Source: Thermodesulfobacteriota bacterium (GTDB lineage: Bacteria > Desulfobacterota > BSN033 > UBA1163). Taken from it: 44,754 bases of DNA. Below the pieces are notes generated by a model. The model was not told where the DNA came from, made no database searches, and worked only from the letters and a program-made list of their open reading frames with translations. This document shows, one piece after another, positions 34,224 to 42,019 of this stretch (position 1 is the first letter of the stretch; each line of letters opens with the position of its first letter). The DNA lies in assembly GCA_030024065.1 (NCBI GenBank), contig JASEIE010000002.1, positions 1-44,754 on the forward strand, written 5' to 3'. The position numbers and the translations under genes were made by a program.

Positions 34224-35548
34224 TGGTCAATGAGCTAGGCAAATTTGTTGCTCAATGCAGTTATGAAGACCTTCCTCCAGCCGTTGTCGAACTGGCCAAG
34301 ACAAGATTTCTTGACCTTCTCTCTGCAGGACTGGCAGGATTTCAGCTCGGACTCTATCGTCCCCTTTTTGAAATTCTTGGAGGAAAAGAGGAGGCAACAG
34401 TATGGGGAGCTGGGGTTAAATACCCGCTAAGAGACGCTGCCTTGCTCAATAGCTTTATGTCCCACTCGACCTATATGGAGGATGGTTCACGTTTTACAGG
34501 AGGCCACCCCTCCTCGACGGTGATCCCTGCGGCTTTGGCCCTTGGTGAGATGAGAAAATCGAATGGAAAAGAGATTATTCTATCTATAGTTGTGGGCTAT
34601 GATATTTTTCTCCGACTGGGAAAAGCGATCTACCCATCGACTACCGTAAGGGGATTCCAGAGCACTGCCGTTGTGGGTGCTTTGGGGTCGACTGCAGCCT
34701 GCGCCTCTCTCTTAAAATTAGATCTGGAACGTTGTAAAAATGCGTTAGCCATTGCATCCAATCTGGGCGCTGGACTGAAGGAGGCGCTGAAGACCCCGGA
34801 TTCCCAGCCCCTTCAGGTTGGACGGAGTTCCGAGGGAGGGATACTATCGGCTCTCTTCGCAGAAAAGGGCGTTTCCGGTTGTGATACCATCCTCGAAAAC
34901 GGTTTCCTGAAGGCCTTTGCAGATCAAACGAATGAAAATGAGATTCTCTTAGATCTGGGGAGAAAATATCTCATTGAGGAGACCTATGTGAAGATTCACG
35001 GCGGCTGTAGGGGAAACCATGCCCCTACTGACGTCATCCAATCTCTAGTAAGAGAGCATAACCTCTTACCCGATGAGATCAAGGAGATCAGAGTAAAGGT
35101 GGATTCCGTGACAATGATCGCCGAAATCCATCATCCAATGAGTGGAAAACAGGCTCAGTTCAGCATTCCCTTTTCCATTGCTGTCGCCATCCTCGATGGA
35201 AATGCCTCCCTTTATCAATTTTCGAATGAGAAGGTAAACGATCCAAAGGTCCGTGCGCTGATGGCCAAGGTTTCTGTGGAGGTCGATAAGAGCCTGGACA
35301 AGGACTATCCGAACAAGAGGGGGTCCCATGGTGAGATCATTCTGAGGGACGGAAGACGTCTCTCCTCCTCGATCAATAATGCTCGAGGGGAACCCGAATC
35401 ATCCCTGAGTGTCCAGGAGATAAGAGAAAAATTCATCCTTTTAGCAGGCGATATTCTTGGAAGGAGAACAGAAGAGGTATGTGATCAGATCATGAATCTG
35501 GAAGAATTGGAAGATATTGGTGGGATGATTCATAAATTGAAAGCGTAA
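34220..35548 (+). CDS. MmgE/PrpD family protein 7 (divergent active site)
   Basis: 442 residues, starting at tandem ATGs (34220 or 34223). The signature is heavily changed: HSTYMEDGS..HPSS (acidic pair partly kept), RGFQSTAVVG (His becomes Gln), SQPLQVGRSSEGG (no Lys-x-x-His) and KIHGGCRGNH. AQFSIPFSIA and overall length still place it in the family. It may be an isomerase-type or non-catalytic member. It is coupled to the AhpD-like gene and followed 11 bp later by the DUF362 gene. Confidence 0.88.
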   Translation: MMVNELGKFVAQCSYEDLPPAVVELAKTRFLDLLSAGLAGFQLGLYRPLFEILGGKEEATVWGAGVKYPLRDAALLNSFMSHSTYMEDGSRFTGGHPSSTVIPAALALGEMRKSNGKEIILSIVVGYDIFLRLGKAIYPSTTVRGFQSTAVVGALGSTAACASLLKLDLERCKNALAIASNLGAGLKEALKTPDSQPLQVGRSSEGGILSALFAEKGVSGCDTILENGFLKAFADQTNENEILLDLGRKYLIEETYVKIHGGCRGNHAPTDVIQSLVREHNLLPDEIKEIRVKVDSVTMIAEIHHPMSGKQAQFSIPFSIAVAILDGNASLYQFSNEKVNDPKVRALMAKVSVEVDKSLDKDYPNKRGSHGEIILRDGRRLSSSINNARGEPESSLSVQEIREKFILLAGDILGRRTEEVCDQIMNLEELEDIGGMIHKLKA

Positions 35549-35559
35549 AGGAGAAGAAG

Positions 35560-36735
35560 ATGGGAAGAATGAAAGTAAGTCTCGTCAAAACGTTTGATCC
35601 CTATGAAGGTGTAAGAAGAACGATTGAGTTGCTCGGTCCTCTAAACCTCAGTTTCAGAGGTTCTCATGTCCTGGTCAAACCGAATCTCTGCTCTCCCTTT
35701 CCACCGGAGGAGAGCCCTGCTATTACTCACCCTGATGTGATCGGGGCTCTTATCCGGTATCTTAAAGAGGAGGGAGCCCGAAAGGTATCCGTGGGTGATG
35801 AGCCTGTATGGGGACTGAAATCTCGCTTATGTTACGAAAAGAGCGGGGTCAAGGAGGTCGTCAAAAAGGAAGGTGGAGAACTTGCCTATTTTGATGAGGG
35901 GAAGAGAATTACCAAAAAAGTTCCTCGAGGTCGAATCTATTCATCCATCTCCATTCCAGCCCTATTCGATGAGGTGGACGTTCTCATCAATGTGCCCAAG
36001 ATGAAGACGTCCATTATGACCCTGGTAACGCTCTGCTTCAAGAACCTGTTTGGGATCGTTTCCTTCCGGGACCGGAAACGATTCCACAGGGGAATTGATC
36101 TCTCCTATGCATTGATTGATATTGCAAAAGTCGTAAGGCCTCATCTGAATCTGATCGATGGGATCGTAGCGATGGAAGGGATGGGCGCTCATAGCGGAAC
36201 GCCTTATTCTCTTGGTCTTTTAATAGCCAGCCAGGATATGACTGCAGCAGACATCGTAGGAACCCAGGTGATGGGTTTTCATCCTCTGGAGCCTGTAACC
36301 AATCAATTAGCCTTAAAAGATAAACTGGGAATCAAAGATCTGGATGAGATAGAGATCGTCGGGGAACGTCTCGAAGAGGTGAAGACGGTCATGGAGCGGC
36401 CGATTTTTTGTCTGGTTCATCCCAAACCTAATGTGGAGGTCTTTCCGGGTGGAATCTGTCCAGGCTGCATGAGCAGGATTCCAAGAATTCCTCCCGATGT
36501 GGAAGCTGAAAAAGAGTATGCAGTTATCATCGGGAAAAGGGTGAGGTTTCCAAAAGATCGGAAGTTTGATGAGATCTGGTGTTTCGGAGATTGCGGGATC
36601 GAGGAATGCAAGAGGTTGGCCCACCGGTATCCCCAACTGAAAGAGAAGATGAAGATCGTCAAGGGTTGTCCGCCTCTCGACTGGTGGCGCGGGCAAACAA
36701 TCGACAAAGAGCTAAAGAAGAAAGGATGGCTGTGA
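35560..36735 (+). CDS. DUF362 domain protein with C-terminal cysteine motifs
   Basis: 391 residues. The DUF362 core includes VLVKPNLC, SPAITHPDVIGALIRYL, VGDEP, LINVPKMKTS and FKNLFGIVSF. The last 100 residues hold cysteines in GGICPGCMSR, CFGDCGIEECK and KGCPP, which could bind Fe-S or another metal, though they are not a standard 2[4Fe-4S] ferredoxin domain. Function is unknown; the family is common in anaerobes. AAAGGAG lies upstream and its stop overlaps the following start. Confidence 0.85.
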   Translation: MGRMKVSLVKTFDPYEGVRRTIELLGPLNLSFRGSHVLVKPNLCSPFPPEESPAITHPDVIGALIRYLKEEGARKVSVGDEPVWGLKSRLCYEKSGVKEVVKKEGGELAYFDEGKRITKKVPRGRIYSSISIPALFDEVDVLINVPKMKTSIMTLVTLCFKNLFGIVSFRDRKRFHRGIDLSYALIDIAKVVRPHLNLIDGIVAMEGMGAHSGTPYSLGLLIASQDMTAADIVGTQVMGFHPLEPVTNQLALKDKLGIKDLDEIEIVGERLEEVKTVMERPIFCLVHPKPNVEVFPGGICPGCMSRIPRIPPDVEAEKEYAVIIGKRVRFPKDRKFDEIWCFGDCGIEECKRLAHRYPQLKEKMKIVKGCPPLDWWRGQTIDKELKKKGWL

Positions 36736-37943
36736 TGAAGGGATTGGCCTGGAAAACTGACCAGTGGTATGTGAGCCGATATAACAATCTCATTGAAAAT
36801 TTGATTCCCCGGGATGTCTTCATAATCGATTGTACGCTGAGGGAGGGCGAACAGCAGGCAGGCGTTGTTCTTTCAAGAAGAGAGAAAATCCGTCTCGCCC
36901 ATGTCCTTGACGAGATCGGCATCCCACAATTGGAAGTCGGAATGCCTGCCGTCTCTCCGGAGGAAGAGGGAAATATAAGAGCCATAGCCAAGGAAGGATT
37001 GAAGGCAAAGCTGATTGCTGTCTGCCGTACGATCAAAGAGGATATCGACAAGGCTGAGGCCTGTGGGGTCTGGGGAGTGAGTTGCAGCCTTCCCATTGGA
37101 GAACTTCAGATCAAGTATAAACTGAAGTGGCCGGAGGAGAAGGTGATTGAGACAGCGGTCCAAAGCACTTCTTATGCCCGTCAAAAGGGATTCTTCGTGG
37201 TTCTGAGTCCCTATGATACGACCCGGACAGCCCCGGCCTTCCTGGAGACCTTCTTAAAGACTGTTATCAGGGATGGATGGGTCGATCGCGTCCGTCTGGT
37301 TGACACTGTCGGAGGAATCACTCCGCAAGGCATCGGATATCTCGTCAATAAGATGAGAGGTCTCACCGGAAAACCTATCGAGGTTCACTGCCATAACGAT
37401 TTCGGCCTTGCGACAGCCAATACCCTTGCTGCTCTCTCCGCAGGTGCCCAGGTGGCTTCCACCGCCTTGAACGGAATGGGCGAAAGGGCGGGTTGCGCGG
37501 CTACCGAAGAGGTGGCCATGGCCCTCCGCATTCTCTATGGAAGGGATATGGGACTCGATCCGACCAAATTCTATAAGGCTTCAGGCCTTCTCCAGAAATA
37601 TTCAGGCGTGAAGCTCCAGCGTCATAAGGCAGTGGTGGGGGAGGGTGCCTTTGCCCAGGAAGCAGGCCTCGTCGTGACAGGGTGGAAAGAGTTTCCGTTT
37701 ACGGCCGAGCCTTATCTTCCGGAATTGGTAGGACAGAGAGCTTCGCTATTGCTTGGGAAAAAAAGTGGTAAAGATTCGATCAAGGTCAAGTTAAAAGAGT
37801 TAAAACTTTCAGCATCGGAGAAGGAGATTGGCGAGATCTTAAGAGAGGTTAAAAAGAGATCCCAAAAGGTGAAGGAACCAATCGACGAGATGGAATTTAA
37901 GGAGATTGTTAAGAAAATTCTGATGAAGGGAAGGAAGAGGTAA
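36735..37943 (+). CDS. HMGL-like carboxyltransferase (homocitrate/citramalate-synthase family)
   Basis: 402 residues from ATG 36735 (AAAGGA 9 bp upstream; the in-frame ATG 36726 is also possible, while an open frame from 36579 lies inside the DUF362 gene). TIM-barrel features are IIDCTLREGEQQAG at the start, LVDTVGGITPQGI, EVHCHNDFGLATANT (metal HxH) and a C-terminal LLGKKSGKDS helix region. Relatives condense acetyl-CoA or another acyl-CoA with a 2-oxoacid (NifV homocitrate synthase, isopropylmalate and Re-citrate synthases). Next to a methylisocitrate-lyase-like gene and the MmgE/PrpD set, it may make or cleave a methylcitrate-like tricarboxylate. Confidence 0.9.
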   Translation: MKGLAWKTDQWYVSRYNNLIENLIPRDVFIIDCTLREGEQQAGVVLSRREKIRLAHVLDEIGIPQLEVGMPAVSPEEEGNIRAIAKEGLKAKLIAVCRTIKEDIDKAEACGVWGVSCSLPIGELQIKYKLKWPEEKVIETAVQSTSYARQKGFFVVLSPYDTTRTAPAFLETFLKTVIRDGWVDRVRLVDTVGGITPQGIGYLVNKMRGLTGKPIEVHCHNDFGLATANTLAALSAGAQVASTALNGMGERAGCAATEEVAMALRILYGRDMGLDPTKFYKASGLLQKYSGVKLQRHKAVVGEGAFAQEAGLVVTGWKEFPFTAEPYLPELVGQRASLLLGKKSGKDSIKVKLKELKLSASEKEIGEILREVKKRSQKVKEPIDEMEFKEIVKKILMKGRKR

Positions 37944-37947
37944 TTCG

Positions 37948-38811
37948 ATGAGGAGGACGACTCAATTCAGGAGATTATTGAAAGATAAGAAACTATTGGT
38001 TGCCCCTGGCGCTTTTGATGGCCTTTCCGCACGGCTCATCGAGCGGACTGGATTCCCTCTCATCTATGTTACAGGTGGTGGAATAGCTCGGAGCATGGGG
38101 TATCCAGATCTTGGTCTTCTTACAATGAGCGAAGTCATCAGTCGCGTCAAGAATATCGTTGATGTGACAAACATCCCTGTTCTTGCCGATGCGGATACGG
38201 GCTACGGGAATGCCCTGAATGTGATGCGGGCGGTCAGGGAGTTCGAAGCGGTCGGCGTAGCAGGAATCCATATCGAAGATCAGATCACCCCAAAGAAGTG
38301 TGGCCACTATGAAGGAAAAACTCTTGTCTCAGCGAAGGAGATGATCAAGAAGATTGAGGCAGCGATTGAGGCACGTACCGATCCTAATTTTATCATTATT
38401 GCCCGTACAGATGCTCGTGCCGTGGAAGGATTGGGGAGTGCCATCCGGAGGGGAAGAGACTACGCAAAGGCAGGAGCAGATATGATTTTTGTGGAAGCCC
38501 CTCTGTCTATTGAAGAGATCAAAAAGGTTGCAGATTCTATCTCTACGCCTCTTTTGATTAACATGTTCAAAGGTGGAAAGACCCCCCTGGTTCCAATGAA
38601 GGAACTGGAGGATATGGGCTACCGGGTGGTCATTGTCCCTTCTCCGCTTCAGTTGGCTGCCGTCCATACGATGAAAGAACTCCTCCAGGTGTTGAAGAGA
38701 GAAGGGACGATAGAGTCTTTTTCAGAGAGGATGATCAGCTTCAAGGAAAGGGATGAGATCGTAGACCTTCCGGAGTATGAGAAGTTAGAGCGTAAATTCC
38801 TGGATCTTTGA
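37948..38811 (+). CDS. Isocitrate lyase / PEP mutase superfamily (2-methylisocitrate-lyase-like)
   Basis: 287 residues. Motifs are APGAFDGLSARLIE, ADADTGYGNALNV, GIHIEDQITPKKCGH (catalytic KKCGH loop), IARTDAR and VEAP. This loop occurs in methylisocitrate lyase (PrpB), oxaloacetate decarboxylase and relatives, which cleave or form C-C bonds next to a 2-oxoacid. It starts 4 bp after the HMGL-like gene. With an MmgE/PrpD dehydratase it could close a methylcitrate-type route, but an aconitase-type hydratase is not seen. Confidence 0.9.
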   Translation: MRRTTQFRRLLKDKKLLVAPGAFDGLSARLIERTGFPLIYVTGGGIARSMGYPDLGLLTMSEVISRVKNIVDVTNIPVLADADTGYGNALNVMRAVREFEAVGVAGIHIEDQITPKKCGHYEGKTLVSAKEMIKKIEAAIEARTDPNFIIIARTDARAVEGLGSAIRRGRDYAKAGADMIFVEAPLSIEEIKKVADSISTPLLINMFKGGKTPLVPMKELEDMGYRVVIVPSPLQLAAVHTMKELLQVLKREGTIESFSERMISFKERDEIVDLPEYEKLERKFLDL

Positions 38812-38820
38812 GGTAGTGTC

Positions 38821-39912
38821 ATGACTGATCCGAAAGAGCTGGAAAGAAAGACTTCGGAAATCCACCGGCGATCCATTGTCGTCGATGGTCATTGTCACCT
38901 GACAAAGGAGTTGATCGGGAAAAGGGATCAGAGTGAAAGGCAGCTCTTCAAAAAATATTATCTCCCCCTTTTCGACAGAGTAGGTCTTCAAGTCCTGCTC
39001 TTGATTATAGGGGGAGACAATAATGCCAATGTAAAGGGATCGGACCTCATGCTTTGGGGCGCTCTCGAGGTGATCGATTATGTCTATCAGGAACTCGAAG
39101 AGTGCTCCGATGTGGTCAAACTCTGTACCCGTCCCTCTGATATTGATGAAACATTGAAAGATGGGAAGGTCGCGATCATGCTGGGACTGGAAGGAGGAAG
39201 ACCTCTCGAGGGCCGTCCGATGCATGACAGTCTTTCAACCCTTCGAGCATTCCATCGACTGGGAGTCCGTTCCTTGCAGTTGACGGGGAATGGTCGGAAC
39301 CGTCTGGCGGATGGAATTGCGGAGGCCAGGACAAAAGGGGGATTGACCCAATTTGGCGTGGCCGTGGCCAAAGAGATGAACCGTCTGGGCATGATCATCG
39401 ATATCTCCCATTTATCACCAGCCGGAGTCATTGATGTGCTGAGCGTGAGCGAAGGTCCAATCATTGCAAGCCATTCCAATGCCAAAGCAATTTGCGACCA
39501 CCCACGAAACCTGACGGATGAGATTATTAGAAAGATTGCCGAAAGAGAGGGTATTGTCGGTTTGAGTTTTTTTTCCACTTTGATTAACAAGGACAAAGAT
39601 CTGCCAACGGTGGAAGATCTGGTGGATCACGTCGATCATATTGCTAACCTCGTAGGAATTGATTATGTCGGCCTGGGACCGGATTTTTCTGAATTTTCAA
39701 TCCGTATCAGTCAATGGAGCGGGCCAAGGGGAGACATGGAAGGCGTTCAATACGGGAATAAGGAGAATTATTTTCATCCTGAATTAAGGGATTGGTCTCA
39801 TATCCCCAATGTCACAAAGAGTCTTCTGAAACGGGGCTATTCAGAAGAAGCGATTCAGAAGGTTCTTGGGGTGAACTTCCTAAGGTTTTATAAAAGAGTA
39901 TTGAAATCCTAA
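38821..39912 (+). CDS. Membrane-dipeptidase-like hydrolase (peptidase M19)
   Basis: 363 residues. The zinc-site sequence is DGHCHL (usually DGHNDL), then LGLEGGRPLEG (bridging Glu), IDISHLS, ASHSNAKAICDHPRN and LGPDFSEF. This is the renal-dipeptidase fold, which hydrolyses dipeptides or other small amides and lactones. No signal peptide is visible, so it is probably cytoplasmic. The HCH change at the first site may alter metal binding. It belongs to the run of genes from 35560 to 40589. Confidence 0.9.
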   Translation: MTDPKELERKTSEIHRRSIVVDGHCHLTKELIGKRDQSERQLFKKYYLPLFDRVGLQVLLLIIGGDNNANVKGSDLMLWGALEVIDYVYQELEECSDVVKLCTRPSDIDETLKDGKVAIMLGLEGGRPLEGRPMHDSLSTLRAFHRLGVRSLQLTGNGRNRLADGIAEARTKGGLTQFGVAVAKEMNRLGMIIDISHLSPAGVIDVLSVSEGPIIASHSNAKAICDHPRNLTDEIIRKIAEREGIVGLSFFSTLINKDKDLPTVEDLVDHVDHIANLVGIDYVGLGPDFSEFSIRISQWSGPRGDMEGVQYGNKENYFHPELRDWSHIPNVTKSLLKRGYSEEAIQKVLGVNFLRFYKRVLKS

Positions 39913-39938
39913 AATCGACTTAAATGGAGGAGGGGAAT

Positions 39939-40589
39939 ATGGCGTTCCAAGATTTGGAGAAGTTGGTTAAAACACGCCGGTCAATCCGGCGCTGGAAGAA
40001 GGATCCCGTACCTGAAGATTTGGTTTTAAAGGCCATCGAACTGGCGACCTGGGCCCCGAATGGGGGAAACCATCAGAACTGGAAGTTTATGGTCGTTTCG
40101 AATCAGAATCTCATTCATCAGATGGCAAACGCCGTTCAGTCAAAGGTTGACATGATCGTCTCATGGCCCGAGGCAACGGGATTTGGTGGGGAGGTCAGCC
40201 GATGGACAAAGAATGGTTCTTTTTTCCGAAATGCTCCCGTATGTATAGGGGTGTTAATGGCCGATTATGAGAGCCTTGCTGATCAGATTTTGAAGCTGAG
40301 GATCGAAAAAGACCCATCCGTACAAACATTGATAGAAACCCGCCGTTTTGGGAATTCCGGGCTCCAAAGTGGTGCGGCTGCCATTAGTTACCTTCTTCTG
40401 GCCATCCATTCCCAGGGATTAGGAGGAGTTTGGATGACAGGCCCTCTACTCGCAAAAGGAGAAATTGAAGAACTTCTTAATATTCCGAAGAGTTTGAACT
40501 TAATGGCCTTAATACCTGTCGGATTCCCCAATGAGAACTCTATTCAGACGCGTAAGGCTGTTTCAGAAGTTGTCGAGTTTTATCGTTAA
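39939..40589 (+). CDS. Nitroreductase family FMN oxidoreductase
   Basis: 216 residues from ATG 39939, which has GGAGGAGGGG upstream; ATG 39924 is an alternative. RRSIRRWKKDPVPEDLV and LATWAPNGGNHQNWKF are the FMN-binding start of the family, and GLGGVWMTGPLL is typical later. It uses NAD(P)H and FMN to reduce electrophilic substrates; the true substrate is unknown. It is the last plus-strand gene of the array, followed by the hairpin at 40681. Confidence 0.9.
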   Translation: MAFQDLEKLVKTRRSIRRWKKDPVPEDLVLKAIELATWAPNGGNHQNWKFMVVSNQNLIHQMANAVQSKVDMIVSWPEATGFGGEVSRWTKNGSFFRNAPVCIGVLMADYESLADQILKLRIEKDPSVQTLIETRRFGNSGLQSGAAAISYLLLAIHSQGLGGVWMTGPLLAKGEIEELLNIPKSLNLMALIPVGFPNENSIQTRKAVSEVVEFYR

Positions 40590-40680
40590 ACTGATCTTCT
40601 ACAGTTGCAAAAATAATATTCAGTAATTACGAATGGCTAGGGGTGTCAGAAAAGGTCTTGGCACCACAGATGGCTCTTTG

Positions 40681-40719
40681 AGTAAATTACCCCGCAGCTT
40701 TGCTGCGGGGTAATTTACT
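40681..40719. terminator. Bidirectional hairpin between convergent nitroreductase and yeiH genes
   Basis: AGTAAATTACCCCGCAGC (40681-40698) pairs perfectly over 18 bp with its complement at 40702-40719 around a TTT loop. Position between convergent genes and stem strength fit a bidirectional terminator, although no long T-tract follows. The right arm ends exactly where the 78-bp direct repeat begins (40720). The CCCCGCAGC core also looks like a REP-type element. Confidence 0.7.
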
Positions 40720-40797
40720 TTGGGGTATTGATTCCAGAAGAAAGGGGATGCGTCAGGAGATCCGCAGAATGTGAATGAGGAGGAGGCTGATGATGGC
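40720..40797. repeat. Right copy (DR-B) of the 78-bp direct repeat, native yeiH 3' end
   Basis: It matches 331-408 with 5 mismatches. It spans 33 bp downstream of the yeiH stop plus the last 14 codons and stop of that gene. Because YeiH proteins normally end in a hydrophobic segment like this one, the right copy is probably the original and the left a duplicate. Confidence 0.85.
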
Positions 40798-41802
40798 AAG
40801 GAGAATGGAGGCCACCAGCCCGACCAGAAAGGGTTTGGGTCCGGTCCGACGCATGGTCGTGAGTTTCGTATTCAGTCCAATCCCGGCCATGGCAACCAAA
40901 ACAAGAAACTTGCCCAATCCATTGATATGTTGAACCAACCATTGCCATTGAATGGCAGGAATTGGGCATATCGCGTCCCCGATGGTCCGGATGATGGCCA
41001 TCGCCACGAACCCAAATAAGAAGAGAGGGATGGCTTTCGAATATTGGCCCTTTTTTGAAAGGCCTCCGGCCGTTTTCAACCTCTTTTTCATATACCATAA
41101 ACCAATGAGAAAGACAGCTGGAGCCATGAAGATGTTCCGGGTCAGCTTGGCCACTGTTGAAACCTGTCCGGCCACTTCCCCATACATATAGCCTGCTGCC
41201 ACAACCTGTGGTGTTGCATGGATTGCCGTTCCAGCCCAGAGACCGAAGATCGATTGATTTAATCCTAAGAGCTTTGCAACGAGTGGAAAGAGGAACATCG
41301 CAGCAAGGCCGAAGAGTGAGATCGTTGCGATGGCGTAAGAGACATCATCTCCTTCGGCTTCGATGAGAGGAGCCGTGATCGCAATGGCGGTGCTTCCACA
41401 AATCGTCGTGCCGATTCCTATCAGGATATTCATCTTTTCAGAGAGTCCGGCCTTCCCGCCTATAAAGAAGAAAAGGATTGGGGCAATGAGAAGACAGAGG
41501 ACGACGACTGTGATGGCCTTTGTTCCAATTTCAAGCAGAGCAAAGAAACTGAGTCCGATCCCCAGAAGGACGATTCCTGATTTGAGGGCAACCTCGTATC
41601 TTGAGAGGCCGGGATTAAAGACGGGAGGTAAGGAGAAGAGGTTTTTCAGCAAGAGACCCAGCAGTATAGCAATCGTGACACTTTCGAGAGGATGTCGCGT
41701 TCCGATCGTGATTACCTGGGAGAGGAATGATGAAAACAGGGCAATCGCAAGCATCAGGAACCAACCCGGAATAGGGGAGAGGCGATTTTTCACAGAATCC
41801 AT
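40753..41802 (-). CDS. YeiH/PSE-type putative anion (sulfate) exporter
   Basis: 349 residues with about ten membrane helices; typical segments are HPLESVTIAILLGLLL, GIGTTICGSTAIAITAPL, GTAIHATPQVVAAG and the C-terminal hydrophobic run ending LLLIHILRIS. The family (conserved hypothetical 698, YeiH) is linked in other bacteria to export of sulfate or small anions such as sulfite or sulfoacetate-related compounds; actual substrate unknown. AAAGGATG precedes the start on the minus strand. It is intact, and its 3' end forms direct-repeat copy B. Confidence 0.9.
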   Translation of the reverse strand: MDSVKNRLSPIPGWFLMLAIALFSSFLSQVITIGTRHPLESVTIAILLGLLLKNLFSLPPVFNPGLSRYEVALKSGIVLLGIGLSFFALLEIGTKAITVVVLCLLIAPILFFFIGGKAGLSEKMNILIGIGTTICGSTAIAITAPLIEAEGDDVSYAIATISLFGLAAMFLFPLVAKLLGLNQSIFGLWAGTAIHATPQVVAAGYMYGEVAGQVSTVAKLTRNIFMAPAVFLIGLWYMKKRLKTAGGLSKKGQYSKAIPLFLFGFVAMAIIRTIGDAICPIPAIQWQWLVQHINGLGKFLVLVAMAGIGLNTKLTTMRRTGPKPFLVGLVASILLAIISLLLIHILRIS

Positions 41803-42019
41803 TTCTCATCCTTTCTTTTTTCATTTCTTTAACGAGTGTATCCTCATGCCTTCCAAACCTTCCCCCATTTGGCGGGGCCAAATCTTCGGCTTGAGCTCAG
41901 TTGGATGGCCGATTCGAAGGGTTGACACCTTCTCAGGAAATGTAATACTGTTCTCATATCAATTTCAATCTTTTTTTAAGTTTATCTTCTATACTTCAAT
42001 GACCGTTGTTTGAAGAGCC

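Noticed and set aside
36579..36734. Longer N-terminus for the HMGL-like protein
   Set aside because: It lies inside the DUF362 gene in another frame; the conserved family start comes later.
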